Assembly: GCA_030323885.1 (NCBI GenBank)
Contig: CM059189.1
Span: 45,825,015-45,889,014 of the forward strand
From: Branchipolynoe longqiensis
Lineage: Eukaryota; Annelida; Polychaeta; Phyllodocida; Polynoidae
Direction: 5' to 3'
DNA length: 64,000 nt
Position numbers and translations under genes: made by a program. This document shows positions 31,934 through 43,273 of this stretch, piece after piece; position 1 is the first letter of the stretch, and the number at the start of each line of letters is the position of its first letter. Under the pieces are notes generated by a model. It did not search any database. It was not told the DNA's origin and was given only the letters and a program-made list of their open reading frames with translations.

Positions 31934-32935
31934 AAGTTCAATAGTTAGAATCAAATCTAGGTAAATGTCTTAGCTTTAAAAATGACATGCTTTCATTGGG
32001 CTATGCAGCCTTACATGTTTTAGTTTTGACAATCTGTTGTTTTCATCGGACTATAAACTTGTAATATTATCACTTATAGAATATCACTGTTATAATATCT
32101 CAGAATAAATAGCTCAGATATAATATCTCAGATAGCCTACAGCATCACAGAGAGAGTATTGCTGACATAGTATCAGGGATAGAGTATCACTGATATAGTG
32201 CCACTGATATAGTATCACACATATAGAATCACTGATACTGGCATAGTAACACAAAAATATGGAAATGGTATCATGAATATATCATCACCGATATAATATC
32301 AACTTGCTGATACAGTGTCACTGATATTGTGTCACTGATATAGTGTCACTGATACAGTATCACAATACCGAATCACTCATATAGTATCACAGATATAATC
32401 TCACAGATATAGGATCACGGATATAATAACTCTTAAACAGTACCACAAAAATAGAATCACTGATATAGTATCACTGACATAGCATCACTTAGCAACTGAC
32501 ATAGCAACTGTGGCAACATTAAGGGCGGTTGATGTATGGAACTCCCAACATCTCCCGACCAGCCACTGCAGGGACAAATAGCTTTGCACCTGTCTGGACA
32601 TGTTCTTGCAGGTGTGAAACCTCTATTTTCTCCCCGAGAGAGTGCCGCTGCTAACTTGCACAAGCCAGCAGCACTTCAACACTTTTGCAGGCAGCTTTCA
32701 TGAAATGTACAACCACACAAATCAAGAGAAACCTGAAGCTGAGAGACATTAAGACTGACTCATGGACATCACTCTCACAGCAGAGAGCTAACTGGAGAGC
32801 GGCAGTCAAGTAATGAAAGCAGTCTTTGTTGCATCGCGACCGACAGCATGATGATGATGATGATGATACAGGATCACAGATATGGAATCACTGATATAGC
32901 ATCACTGATATATAGCATCACTGATTTAGAATCAG
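31934..32935. repeat. Left arm of a ~1-kb inverted duplication
   Basis: An inverted match of 43274-44633. Shared blocks include 'gattctaactattgaactt' (inverted), the run of atagtatcactgat units, and a unique core around 32520-32860 ('gggcggttgatgtatggaac', 'gacaggtgcaaag' inverted). The right arm is about 350 bp longer, with an extra segment near 43690-44000. Confidence 0.85.
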
Positions 32936-33195
32936 TGAAATATCATCAAAGATATAATATCACTCCTATAAGTATAATATAGATATATTATCATTGAAAT
33001 AGTATCACTGATATAGTATCATTGATATGATATCATATATATAGTATCATTGAAATAGTATCACCGGTATAGTATAGGCCCTAATTACTATCATAGATAT
33101 AGTATTGTTGAAATAGTATCATGGATATAGAAACAAACACTGATACGGTATCACTAAAATAGTGTCATTGATGCAGTATCACGGGTATAAAGAGG
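32090..33195. repeat. Degenerate 'atagtatcactgat' minisatellite
   Basis: Dozens of imperfect 12-16-bp units built on tatcactgatatag, interrupted by a unique core (32520-32865). The reverse-complement array is at 43830-44500. Confidence 0.75.
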
Positions 33196-33671
33196 GTGGT
33201 TAACTGAGACTCACTGTGAACGCAGGGGCCGAGGCAGATGACCGCCAGGACCAGAACAACCACCGCAGACGACATGGCGCAGAATGGCGGGAAACCCCCC
33301 ACCGGAAGCGTTATATACTCGTCTGCGCAGCCGTAGCTTCACTCTCCAACACGGCGAGCAGTCAGCGGAGGCGAGGTCTGACTATCTATGCCCCTCCCCA
33401 CCCTAGCTTCTAGACAGCTCACGGGGCCGGTGCCTGCCGCCATTTTGAATGCACCCATATTGGGAGATATTATGCCATTCTGTAATGTATAGCCGCCATT
33501 TTGAAATGCAGGTAAAGGCATGCCGCCATTTTGAATGCAGCCATATTGGGAGATATTATCTACAATCTGTGTGTAACAAAAATCATACAAAAAGTAAGTC
33601 ACAAACTATGGCTATTTGCTAAACTAAGAAACTATATGACACAAGATATGTCAATAAAAATCTTCTAAGGT

Positions 33672-33843
33672 ATGGTACTCCCCTACTTTGACTATGGGGA
33701 TGTAATCTACATGGGTGCTAAAAAAAGAGCTACTTAAAAAATTGCAGATACTACAAAATAGGGCCCTGAAAATCTGCCTAAAAGTAGACAAACTACACCC
33801 CACTTATGACCTACACAAAAGAACTAAAGTAAAGCTACTACTG
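33672..33843 (+). pseudogene. Non-LTR retrotransposon (LINE) reverse transcriptase 3' fragment
   Basis: Translation shows the typical C-terminal reverse-transcriptase region of non-LTR elements: LPYFDYGDVIYM, then after a shift at an A7 run KLQILQNRALKICL and LHKRTKV. The QNRAL.IC motif is widespread in CR1/RTE/Jockey-type elements. Only about 57 codons remain. It is cut off at about 33843, where unrelated GC-rich sequence begins. Confidence 0.65.
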
Positions 33844-34220
33844 TCGAGAGCACCCCATCGCCTCTCGATGGCGTCGATGGATGCCTGCATTCTGACGAGA
33901 CCGTCGGCATGCTTCGCCTTTGCCGTCGGCTTCCGTGCGCGGGCCGAGTGCCGAGTGGGAGGCGAGGGCAGGGCCGGCGGCATGGGCGGCAGCGGGGACG
34001 TGCCACCATCTTGCGAGTCGGTTAGATCGCTCATGTCAGCTAGCAGCATAGCGGTTGCCTTCCTTGCGCTTGGTGGGGCAGCCTCTAGGTGCTGCGGCCC
34101 TGTGGCCCCGCAGGTTCTTTGCATCTTTCTGCATGACGTGGGAGCCTTTTTAACCTTTTTAAAGCTTTTTGACATGGGTGATACGTGGGCGGAGACGGGA
34201 GTGGTAGACGTTAAATCCAT
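33804..34220 (-). pseudogene. Fragment of an unrecognised coding sequence
   Basis: A 138-codon frame that is GC-rich, unlike its flanks. The first part is Ser/Thr/Lys-rich, the middle Pro-rich (PLPPMPPALPSPP), and then basic with a helical DGLVRMQASIDAIERRWG end. The final codons run antisense into the LINE fragment, so the true sequence starts or ends at the junction near 33843. The helix could be a coiled coil of a retroelement ORF1; not established. Confidence 0.3.
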
Positions 34221-34315
34221 GCAGGAGGAGTCTGGAGCCCGAATGCGGGTCAGACGGGGTGAGGAGAAGGAGGAGGAGGGAGCATGCGGTGCTTAGGGAT
34301 GTGACCGGCTCGTGC

Positions 34316-34984
34316 TTCCCGCCGGATCAACCACAATTTGGAAATTATGGGCCAATCCACCTAGAAACATTAGCATATGGATATAGCCAAGACATTAAGC
34401 CTCTAATTCAACCACTAAGGGACACCAGAGCAAGCAAGGCACCCCTACTAATAGTCCATGTGGCAGACCTCAACATTTAGGGACTCATTACCAATTTGGT
34501 GAACAGATCCTACTATGATTTTTGGTTAGCCTGATATCAGGTAGGGGCTACGACTTGGATTTCAAAACGTCTTGCTTTTTCAAGACGTCTTGAAAAACCA
34601 AGACAGTTTACATATAGGAACAAATAGGGGTGAGCTGTCACAGTCTGCAACTACTTTAATATTGAGGATGGAAGCTAACAAAATACATCATTAAAATGGG
34701 CCTAAGTTGCTCTTCAAAGTGTCTATGAAGAAAATGCTCCTGTCTATAGTATGTTCATAATATTAAATTAAAACTACATTAAAATGAAGAGATAATCTTA
34801 TTTTGCCTATAACATTGTGCTGGTTGTATTCTGGAATTAGTCATTTTTACTGGTGGATCACCATGGTCTATTTAAAAAAGTATTTTTCTTAGAATCAAAA
34901 TCCTGGACATAGTTAATAAGAAATAACCAACAATATGAACAAATCATGATGTATAGCATCATATAAGCCATTACTCTAATATAC
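34316..34984. other. Intergenic with one side of a dispersed inverted duplicate
   Basis: 34540-34672 is an inverted match of 40773-40912 (blocks 'taggggctacgac', 'gtcttgaaaaaccaagac', 'actactttaatattgag'). A short rightward frame at 34316-34480 (LETLAYGYSQDIKPL) is coding-like but unrecognised. The rest is AT-rich and featureless. Confidence 0.5.
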
Positions 34985-35140
34985 ACACAGGCAGATGGGT
35001 TGTTGTTTTAGCAGTCTACACAAGGATGGCCACTGGAGGTGGGTGTGGGTGTGGGTTGGTGTGGGTGTGGGCATGGGTGCAGTGTGGGATTTCTCTCTGT
35101 GTGGTATATCCATACAGTATATGTGTATGTGCATATACCA
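34982..35140. repeat. Direct duplicate of 43061-43218
   Basis: Begins acacacaggcagatgggttg, continues through a GTGGGTGT-rich run and 'ggtatatccatacagtatat'. It is nearly identical to the sequence that resumes right after the N gap at 43061. Confidence 0.85.
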
Positions 35141-35149
35141 CCCGCATCC

Positions 35150-35375
35150 ACAACGTCACCCACATCATCACCATCTCCCTGGCGGCACCCGTGCCCATGT
35201 CAACCAAGCCAAAACAACACCAACGGGGGCCCGCGACATCGTCCACGGCATCAGCCATGTTACAACCGTCACCCACAACGGCTAGGCCAAAGGAACTACC
35301 ATCCCCTCCGAACATGAGCAGGAGCTCGGGCAACCCCCGTGTTGTACCGGCGACACCCAGCTCGCCGCCGTGACC
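35150..35375 (+). pseudogene. Ser/Thr/Pro-rich coding remnant, possible Ngaro Gag end
   Basis: A rightward frame with SLAAPVPMSTKPKQHQRG, then Ser/Thr/Pro-rich sequence ending in TPSSPP and a TGA. Base composition matches the RNase H and recombinase frames downstream. It is probably the tail of an ORF1 of the same element, cut at the left where GT-rich repeat begins. Confidence 0.35.
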
Positions 35376-35505
35376 AGACCGGGCCTGGCGCTGTAGTGCA
35401 GGGCCTGGGCTGCCCTATGGGTGCCCTCAGGCACCCCAGCAGTCACCAATCTGAGATCCTACTGACCCTGCAGCAGTTTAGTGCTGCTCCGGGAAGCCCT
35501 GGAGG

Positions 35506-36021
35506 ATGTGTCTGTCCCGGGGCTTGTTCATACTGCACGACCCTAAGACCCCCTGGACCATCGAATGTGACTCCTCTCTGGTCGCAGGGGGTGCCTTCTC
35601 CAACAGCCACTACTACGGGAAGCCATACCCCGACAGCCTCAGGACCAAACACACCAACATCGCCCACTTGGAGGCGATAAACCTAGTCGTCGCCATGAGG
35701 GCCCTGGCCCCCCCTCACCCAGATGATCACATGATCATCATAAATACAGACAACTCGGCCAGCCAGCAGGTCCTCGAGTCCGGTACCGGAAGGGACGCCA
35801 CACTCACAGCCTGCGCGAGAGAGATCTGGCTATTCGCGGCCACCAATGGCTGCGACATAAGAATCTGCCACAAACCCGGCAAGGACCTAGTCCTCGCCGA
35901 CGCCCTTAGCAGACGAGCCTTCGACGCAAACGCCAGAGCCAGGGCAGGTCGCCTCACTAGTGACATGGGGATTACTGAAATTGAGGTCTCATTTGACAGT
36001 GTATTCACCCATGGACTGTAG
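35506..36021 (+). pseudogene. RNase H domain of a Ngaro/DIRS-type retroelement
   Basis: The domain that degrades RNA in RNA-DNA hybrids during reverse transcription. Catalytic residues are visible: Asp in TIECDSSLVAGGAF, Glu in IAHLEAINLVV, Asp in IINTDNSASQQ, and the closing HKPGKDLVLADALSRRAF. The preceding reverse-transcriptase catalytic domain is missing: 35376-35505 holds only its last remnants, so an internal deletion has removed most of RT. It is followed by a tyrosine recombinase, the hallmark of DIRS-like elements. Confidence 0.75.
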
Positions 36022-36039
36022 GATAGCCTGGGAACATCG

Positions 36040-37008
36040 CACTAAATTGCTCCTCTGTTCCCAGGCTACCCGGACCGAACACACAGAAGAATACTCCGGG
36101 TGTACTGCGCCGGCTTGGCGAGCGGGACATGGAAAAACAAGGCCGCTCAGGTGAGGAGGTACATACAGTTCACATCCAGGCACCACGCTGACCCGCTGGC
36201 CCCGACGCAGTACGACATCCTCGCCTACATACTCCACTTAAAAGAGACACTCACCTCCCCAGGGGCGACCATGAACTACATCAGCGGAGCCCGGACCTGG
36301 GTCCTCATGTTCGGAGGCTCCCCGGCACCGTTTGATACCTACCCGGTCTCACTGATGAAGAGGGGCGTGGCACGTCTGTCGAACCACACCCCCAGACCGG
36401 CCCCGCCCCTCACCCCACAGCAGGTCAGGGCACTGGCCCAATACCTGGCCGCGGCCGGGCCCACGGCCGCAGTGCTCCTGGCCGCGCTACTACTGGGGTA
36501 CGCAACGCTACTACGACAGGGCAACCTCCTCGCAACCACCTCCAGCGACGACCCACGCCACTACCTCAGGCGTGCAGACATCACCACGACATCAAGGGGG
36601 CTAACGGTACTGGTCCGAACCACAAAGACAAGGTGGAGAGCGGATCAGGCATACTACATCAACATTCAGAGACTGCCGGGCTCCCCATGCTGCCCTGTCG
36701 CGGCATGGGACCACTACCTCGCGCACCGCCAGCCACGCCTCAGTGAACCAGCCTTCCTCGTGGCCCCTGGAACCCCACTCCGGCCTCCGGTCCTGCTGGC
36801 CGCCCTCCGCATGGGGCTGGCAGCGATCGGAGTGGGGGCGCCCGAGGACTACACGCTGCACAGCCTACGAAGGGGCGGGGCCCAAGCCTGTGCCGCGGCG
36901 GGCAGCACAATCTCGGAGATTATGCAGCTCGGGTCATGGACCTCGGCAGCGGTATACCACTATGTTCCGAGAGGGCTCCTGGCGGTCGGCACCCGACCCC
37001 TCCAGTGA
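36040..37008 (+). CDS. YR: Tyrosine recombinase of a Ngaro-type retroelement
   Basis: Inserts a circular DNA copy of the element by site-specific-type recombination in place of a DDE integrase. About 320 codons are open; the first ATG in frame is internal, so the start is uncertain. The active-site pattern is present: Arg in GYATLLRQGNLL, HSLRRGGAQ (H-x-x-R), Trp in QLGSWTS and the nucleophile Tyr in AVYHYVP. The N-terminal SAM-like part has TWKNKAAQVRRYIQF. The frame is intact over the catalytic domain. It is followed immediately by the split direct repeats. Confidence 0.85.
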
Positions 37009-37010
37009 TT

Positions 37011-37203
37011 GGTTGAGGGTTCGGGTCCCGCCCACCAGCTGACCTCTGACCCGGGACAATAACACAAACTCATAACATCGAGATTTGACCTAATGACGAT
37101 CTGGTAACCTCTCTGAAGCACCACCTGATGATGTACCGACCCCCTTTGTCCTTCACTGATTAAAGACTACCACTATCACATAATGACTCCGCCTTCGTAA
37201 ATT
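37011..37203 (+). repeat. Ngaro split direct repeat B1
   Basis: A 193-bp block identical, as printed, to 37514-37706 (offset 503 bp). It begins ggttgagggttcgggtcccg and ends ccttcgtaaatt. In Ngaro elements the order A1-ORFs-B1-A2-B2 is diagnostic. Confidence 0.85.
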
Positions 37204-37513
37204 GTGCATGTTATCCGTAACATGTGTAATTTACGGGGCGGAGAACCAGACACCACGACACACTGGTGGCGCCACCTAACCGAGAGCCCCACCCATCCTG
37301 CCCTCCCCTGCCACCTAGCGGTTCTCCCCGAGTAACTCCACCACCGCCTCCAGGGGCACCCGGCGTGACCCGACCCTCCCCCACCCACGACAAAGCCACG
37401 TGACCACCCCCTCCCGGGTTCAAACCACCACAACCGTTCCTCCAGCAGTCAACGGAAGACCGATCCGAATTTCCCCGCCCACCCACACCTTTGAAGAAGA
37501 CCAACACCGGTAG
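37204..37513 (+). repeat. Ngaro segment A2 between the B repeats
   Basis: 310 bp between B1 and B2 (starts gtgcatgttatccgtaac). In a complete element an identical A1 should precede the first ORF; none is found upstream, so the 5' end is lost. Confidence 0.6.
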
Positions 37514-37706
37514 GGTTGAGGGTTCGGGTCCCGCCCACCAGCTGACCTCTGACCCGGGACAATAACACAAACTCATAACATCGAGATTTGACCTAATGAC
37601 GATCTGGTAACCTCTCTGAAGCACCACCTGATGATGTACCGACCCCCTTTGTCCTTCACTGATTAAAGACTACCACTATCACATAATGACTCCGCCTTCG
37701 TAAATT
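37514..37706 (+). repeat. Ngaro split direct repeat B2, 3' end of element
   Basis: Second identical copy of the 193-bp B block. AT-rich unrelated sequence follows at 37707, marking the element's right end. Confidence 0.85.
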
Positions 37707-38066
37707 ATATGCAATTCATCTTGCAATGTGTTGTATAATAAACTGCATGTGTATATATGTATATATATGTATATCATCATTTAGTCATAAATATTCTGTC
37801 ACATCTCTTAATTCAAAGTGAAAAGTTGTATTAAGCTTAGAAACATACTGCTATAACTTATAAATATATATACATATGTATATACATATATATATATTAT
37901 ATATATGTATATATATGTATATATATGTATATATATGCATATATATGTGTTACGTATCTTACTATGCATATATTCATATGTACATATATACATGTATATG
38001 TGTATCTGCATATACACACAGACATATATATATATATATATATATATGCCCACAAATATATATATA

Positions 38067-38879
38067 TATGGGTCACTCTCCTGAAAACTGGTCAGCATGA
38101 GATGGGATTTTAAAACATCAATAAAAACCTTCCTACTTATTTTTTTCCTTATACTTTTCATATTCATGTTCAGATTTGATGAAAGAAATAAGGGGAATAA
38201 AATAAAACTGTGTGAAACTTTGGTATTTTTAGTTATGAACTGTTTTTGTACCAAAAAACCCCATTTTACAGTGAGCCATTTGTAACATGACATATGGGAC
38301 GTTTTTGAATCCTTATTAACATCTTGTATTGCATTGATATATCAAACAAAACAGTTCCCAAATCAAAGAGGAAGTATTTATTAACATGAATGCATGCTTA
38401 AATTTAAAAAAAAATTTAATTTAATGTCTTCAGAAATATCATTACAAATTTCCGTCACACGTGTAACCGTGGTGTCTGGATGCCACACAAATATTGTACA
38501 CTAATTATTCAGTGAATAAAGCATGGCTGGGAATTACTTTTTTTTATCAATATAAGCACTAGATATTTCTGTATATTATGCCATGATTAATATGCTTCTA
38601 AGTATGATATTATTTAATTCTGATTAGATATTTATTAAGCAGACTGTGTGGTGTCCTAAACATGTGTTACACGTGTGACACACATGTTATACTGCCATAA
38701 GAGATATCTTATTCATGGACTACACCTTTATTTTTTATCTCATCAATTTATATTTTATATAGATGTAAAGGGGAGATTTCCAGCTTTCATTTGCAACCAA
38801 AAAATGTAAAAAATTCAAATATTAAATTTTGACTCTCCATGTGACACTTCTGGCCAGTTTTCAGGAGAGTGACCCATAT
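38067..38879. mobile_element. Non-autonomous DNA transposon, GGGTCACTCT ends
   Basis: Inverted ends ATATGGGTCACTCTCCTGAAAACTGG and the exact inverse CCAGTTTTCAGGAGAGTGACCCATAT. It is inserted in a TA-rich microsatellite. The interior (813 bp total) is AT-rich without a transposase frame. The element at 62677-63256 has related ends (GGGTCATTCTTTGAAACTGG), so this is a family. The superfamily is not identified; TA-rich targets are compatible with Tc1/mariner-like elements. Confidence 0.7.
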
Positions 38880-39384
38880 GCATAATTATATACATATGCG
38901 CAGATATATGTGGATATATGTGGATATATGTGCATTTATACTCATATGTATGTCTATATACACATATATACGTGTGTATATATGCATATATACTTATATG
39001 CACATATATATATATGAGTAGATGTGTGTTTATATGTGGATATATGGCATATATACACATATATTATCATATAAGTATATATGCATATATATATGCATAT
39101 AATATATATATGAAAATAACAGTATATATATATATTTACATCTATGTACACATATAAGCAGTTTATTATACAACTCTTTGCTAGATAAATTGCATATAAT
39201 TATTATTCATGTAGATTAAACATTATATACATGGTAGAATTGTCAGTGTCATATACAATTTTTTTAAACAATAACATAATGGTCTACATCATTTCTGGTT
39301 ATTATATAAATAGCACACTCCGCCCAGGCCTATACCCCCTCTTACCAAACTCACTTCCACAACACACCCTTTCACTCTGATGCC
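38880..39384. repeat. TATATG/TGTATA simple sequence
   Basis: AT-rich microsatellite-like DNA to about 39170, then AT-rich unique sequence. Open frames are repeat by-products. Confidence 0.6.
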
Positions 39385-40234
39385 CACCTCTAGCAGCCCG
39401 GGACTCCCGCCTCCAGCAGCCCGGGACTCCCGCCTCCAGCAGCCCGGGACTCCCGCCTCCAGCAGCCCGGGACTCCCGCCTCCAGCACGCCGGGACTCCC
39501 GCCTCTAGCAGCCCGGGACTCCCACCTCTAGCAGGCCGGGACTCCCACCTTTAGCAGCCCGGGACTCCCGCCTCTAGCAGCCCGGGACTCCGCCTCCAGC
39601 AGCCCGGGACTCCCGCCTCCAGCAAGCCGGGACTCCCGGCTCCAGCAGGCCGGGACTCCCGCCTCTAGCAGCCCGGGACTCCCGCATCCAGCAGGCCGGG
39701 ACTCCCGCCTCCAGCATGCCGGGACTCCCGCCTCCAGCATGCCGGGACTCCCGCCTCCAGCATGCCGGGACTCCCGCCTCCAGCACGCCAGGACTCCCCC
39801 CTCCAGCAGGCCGGGACTCCCACCTCTAGCAGCCCGGGACTCCCGGCTCCAGCAGCCCGGGACTCCCGCCTCCAGCAGCCCGGAACTCCCGCCTCCAGCA
39901 GGCCGGGACTCCCGCCTGTAGCAGCCCGGGACTCCCGCCTCTAGCAGCCCGGGACTCCGCCTCCCTCAGCCCGGGACTCCCGCCTCCAGCAGGACGGGAC
40001 TCCCGCCTCCAGCAGGCCGGGACTCCCGCCTCCAGCAGGCCTCCAGCACGCCGGGACTCCCGCCTCTAGCAGCCCGGGACTCCCGCCTCCAGCAGGTCGG
40101 GACTCCCGCCTCCAGCAGGCCGGGACTCCCGCCTCTAGCAGCCCGGGACTCCCGCCTCCAGCAGGCAGGGACTCCCGCCTCCAGCATGCCGGGACTCCCG
40201 CCTCCACCACGCCAGGACTCCGCCCTCCAGCAGG
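39385..40234. repeat. 23-bp GC-rich minisatellite, left block
   Basis: About 37 copies of a 23-bp unit, cccgcctccagcagcccgggact, with variants (cctcta for cctcca; ggccggg or cgccggg for cccggg). The block continues at 40585-40773 after a MITE insertion. Its open frames (SPGLLEAGVPACW-type repeats) are artefacts of the repeat. Confidence 0.9.
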
Positions 40235-40238
40235 CCGG

Positions 40239-40580
40239 TGTCGTATTTTCAGCGCCCGGTCATTCTCAGCGGCCCGTCGTGGTCAAAAGACCCGTGGCAT
40301 CGCCGGCTACAAGCTCAGCTGGTGCCCGGCAGTGTTAGGGACCGATTACGCCAAAATCTATTGAATGCGATCATATTTAACAGAATTACATACTCAAATA
40401 ATGAAATTTAATTAAATTAACCTTAAATTCCAAGCGATATTAACGTAGCAGCTCGATCAGCGTTGAATCGCCGAGTGTAAACAAAACAAATAGCAGTGCT
40501 CGCGGCAACGTTCGAAAATCCGCGCATGCGCAGAAGCCACGACAGGCCGCTGAGAATGACCGGGCGCTGAGAATACGACA
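40239..40580. mobile_element. Ginger1-like MITE inserted in the minisatellite
   Basis: Perfect CCGG duplication (40235-40238 and 40581-40584) with ends TGTCGTATTTTCAGCGCCCG and the inverse CGGGCGCTGAGAATACGACA; inverted ends run on for about 35 bp. It has split a 23-bp repeat unit exactly at its CCGG. The left end is related to that of the older copy at 5657. Confidence 0.85.
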
Positions 40581-40584
40581 CCGG

Positions 40585-40773
40585 GACTCCCACCTCCAGC
40601 ACGCCGGGATTCCCGCCCCTAGCAGCCCGGGACTCCGGCCTCCAGCACGCCGGGACTCCCGCCTCTAGCAGCCCGGGACTCCCGCCTCCAGCAGCCCGGG
40701 ACTCCCGCCTCCAGCAGCCCGGGACTCCCGCCTCTAGCAGCCCGGGACTCTCGCCTCCAGCACGCCGGGACTC
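40585..40773. repeat. 23-bp minisatellite, right block
   Basis: About eight more units of the same 23-bp repeat. They end where the inverted duplicate of 34540-34672 begins. Confidence 0.85.
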
Positions 40774-40912
40774 CATTCTCAATATTAAAGTAGCTGCAGA
40801 CTGTGACAACTCACCCCTCTTTGTTTCTATATAATAACCGTCTTGGTTTTTCAAGACGACTTGAGAAACCAAGCCGTTTTGATTTTCTAGTCGTAGCCCC
40901 TACCTGGATATC
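40773..40912. repeat. Inverted duplicate of 34540-34672
   Basis: Inverted match to 34540-34672 including the 'ggtttttcaagacg' hairpin. It marks a breakpoint at the edge of the minisatellite. Confidence 0.75.
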
Positions 40913-42560
40913 TTAAGTGTCCAAAATCAGTTGATGGACTTCCGGGTCACTTTGCCAAATGCCCTTTTGGTGGCCATCTTTAAAGATGGCCACCGTTATT
41001 TCATGGAAATGGAGAGAATCAAGAAAACTTGCATAACTTCTCACCAGAATGACCTATCAACATGCAAAATGGCTTAAAATGTTCATAATAACATTCTGCA
41101 TCTGGTGTATGATTTGTTATATTTGGTTATTATTATCTGTTCAAAAATTAAAGATTTCTAAAAAAAAGTCACATGTTTCACGTTTTTTTCACGATCTATG
41201 TTAATAAGTTGTCCGCCAATTCATGCCAGGATTCATTTTGGTCAAATTATATGTTGGATCATATAGAGGGGTTTATTAGACATCCACAACAAGTGTTATA
41301 TTGATAGATTTCAACTTTATTTGATTCCATAGGCACATTTTTAACATTGTACTAAAAATAACCTTTTTTACCAGTTTGGGGTAGGGGTAAAAACTATTTG
41401 CAGGAAACCCAGTACCTGGCCCTAACAGTTACATTTTATAACAATGTCATTCATTACTATTTGTACTTTACTTTGTTCTCATTCATTACTACTCCTGAAG
41501 TTGAGCTTGAGGGGAGCACCCCCTTTTTTCTGTTATAGGTAGGCCTACTAGCAACTGTCATGAGCTATGAAAGAAACTAAGTAAACTCAACCATACCAGT
41601 ACTAAACCAAACATGAAATCTGACAATGATTTTTTATGTCATTCCAGGTTAATGAAGTGCCAATCCTAGAAAATGAACCAACTTAAAAATTGAGTAGGCC
41701 TACTGGTACGAGCCATGAATGAAATGCCATTCCCCTACTGGTTCATGATTAAGTGGCTTGAGTAGCTTCAAGTGATCAAAGACACAATTACCTCCCTGAC
41801 AGGCCCTTAGAAATCGAGCTCAACTTTGGTCATTCAGAGATTAGTAATGTAAGTTTCAGTTGATCTAATTACCTACCACAACACACATTGGTGGTGCCAA
41901 CCCACTGAACAGTCAATTCAAAGTGAAAGTGAAAGTAGCACATGGATGGCTATCATATGTTTTGTATCATTTCCGTCATGGCTTGGCTATAGTGTTGGGC
42001 ATTGTCAAAATATCAGGACACTGTAAAACTGTAAGTATTCTGAAGAAGTCTTGACCATTCTAAAAAAAAATGTATATTAAGTATAACGCCTATTGCATGT
42101 TGCTCTAGCTAGCTTGTGTAAATGGTGTACATGGATGTTAAAAGTTGTGCATTGTCACTAGATGTTTTGCTGGTAGCTGCGCAGTTAGTTCTAAATGGGC
42201 CTTCATTGATTATGTCCTGTATGTAGCAGATGCTTCAGGCATGTCATTATTGAATGATAATATCACAATGTAGCTGAAGGGGGGTGGGAGGGGTGGTTAG
42301 TCGGATGGAAGATTGTTATTTATGGTTGACTGTGAATATATCATTATCGTTATTATTTTGTTATGTTGTGTTAATAAGTGTGGCCCTTCACAGACTGCTC
42401 ACCCAAAATAACCTATATTGTGCACTAAACGGCCTGAAACTTAATTTGTTTTGGGTCGCAACACAAAACAACATAAAATAAAAACTGTTGCCGACCTTCA
42501 ATTATTTTTGATGCGCGAGAAGGAAGAAAGCAAGGCGGGGGTGGAAGAAAGGCGCGTTTA
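40913..42560. other. Intergenic, no gene seen
   Basis: AT-rich sequence without a long open frame, recognisable repeat or RNA gene, ending at the N gap. Confidence 0.4.
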
Positions 42561-43060
42561 NNNNNNNNNNNNNNNNNNNNNNNNNNNNNNNNNNNNNNNN
42601 NNNNNNNNNNNNNNNNNNNNNNNNNNNNNNNNNNNNNNNNNNNNNNNNNNNNNNNNNNNNNNNNNNNNNNNNNNNNNNNNNNNNNNNNNNNNNNNNNNNN
42701 NNNNNNNNNNNNNNNNNNNNNNNNNNNNNNNNNNNNNNNNNNNNNNNNNNNNNNNNNNNNNNNNNNNNNNNNNNNNNNNNNNNNNNNNNNNNNNNNNNNN
42801 NNNNNNNNNNNNNNNNNNNNNNNNNNNNNNNNNNNNNNNNNNNNNNNNNNNNNNNNNNNNNNNNNNNNNNNNNNNNNNNNNNNNNNNNNNNNNNNNNNNN
42901 NNNNNNNNNNNNNNNNNNNNNNNNNNNNNNNNNNNNNNNNNNNNNNNNNNNNNNNNNNNNNNNNNNNNNNNNNNNNNNNNNNNNNNNNNNNNNNNNNNNN
43001 NNNNNNNNNNNNNNNNNNNNNNNNNNNNNNNNNNNNNNNNNNNNNNNNNNNNNNNNNNNN
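42561..43060. other. Assembly gap (500 N)
   Basis: Exactly 500 N, a conventional placeholder length, so the true distance is unknown. The sequence to the right resumes as a duplicate of 34982-35140. Confidence 0.98.
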
Positions 43061-43218
43061 ACACACAGGCAGATGGGTTGTTGTTTTAGCAGTCTACACA
43101 AGGATGGCCACTGGAGGTGGGTGTGGGTGTGGGTGGGTGTGGGTGTGGGCATGGGTGCAGAGAGGGATTTCTCTCTGTGTGGTATATCCATACAGTATAT
43201 GTGTATGTGCATATACAG
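43061..43218. repeat. Direct duplicate of 34982-35140
   Basis: Same GTGGGTGT-rich sequence in the same orientation with a few differences. It is followed by TA-rich sequence and, at 43274, by the inverted arm. Confidence 0.85.
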
Positions 43219-43273
43219 GCAGAGATATATATGTATATATATGCATATACATATATATATGCATATATGCATA

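Noticed and set aside
37808..39157. Tyr/Ile-rich frames up to 161 codons
   Set aside because: They arise from TATATG simple repeats flanking and inside a non-autonomous transposon.
39385..40872. Long repetitive frames reading SPGLLEAGVPACW-type units
   Set aside because: Products of the 23-bp GC-rich minisatellite, which reads open in several frames on both strands.
42425..43272. Frames of 170-256 codons over the gap
   Set aside because: They consist almost entirely of N translated as X.
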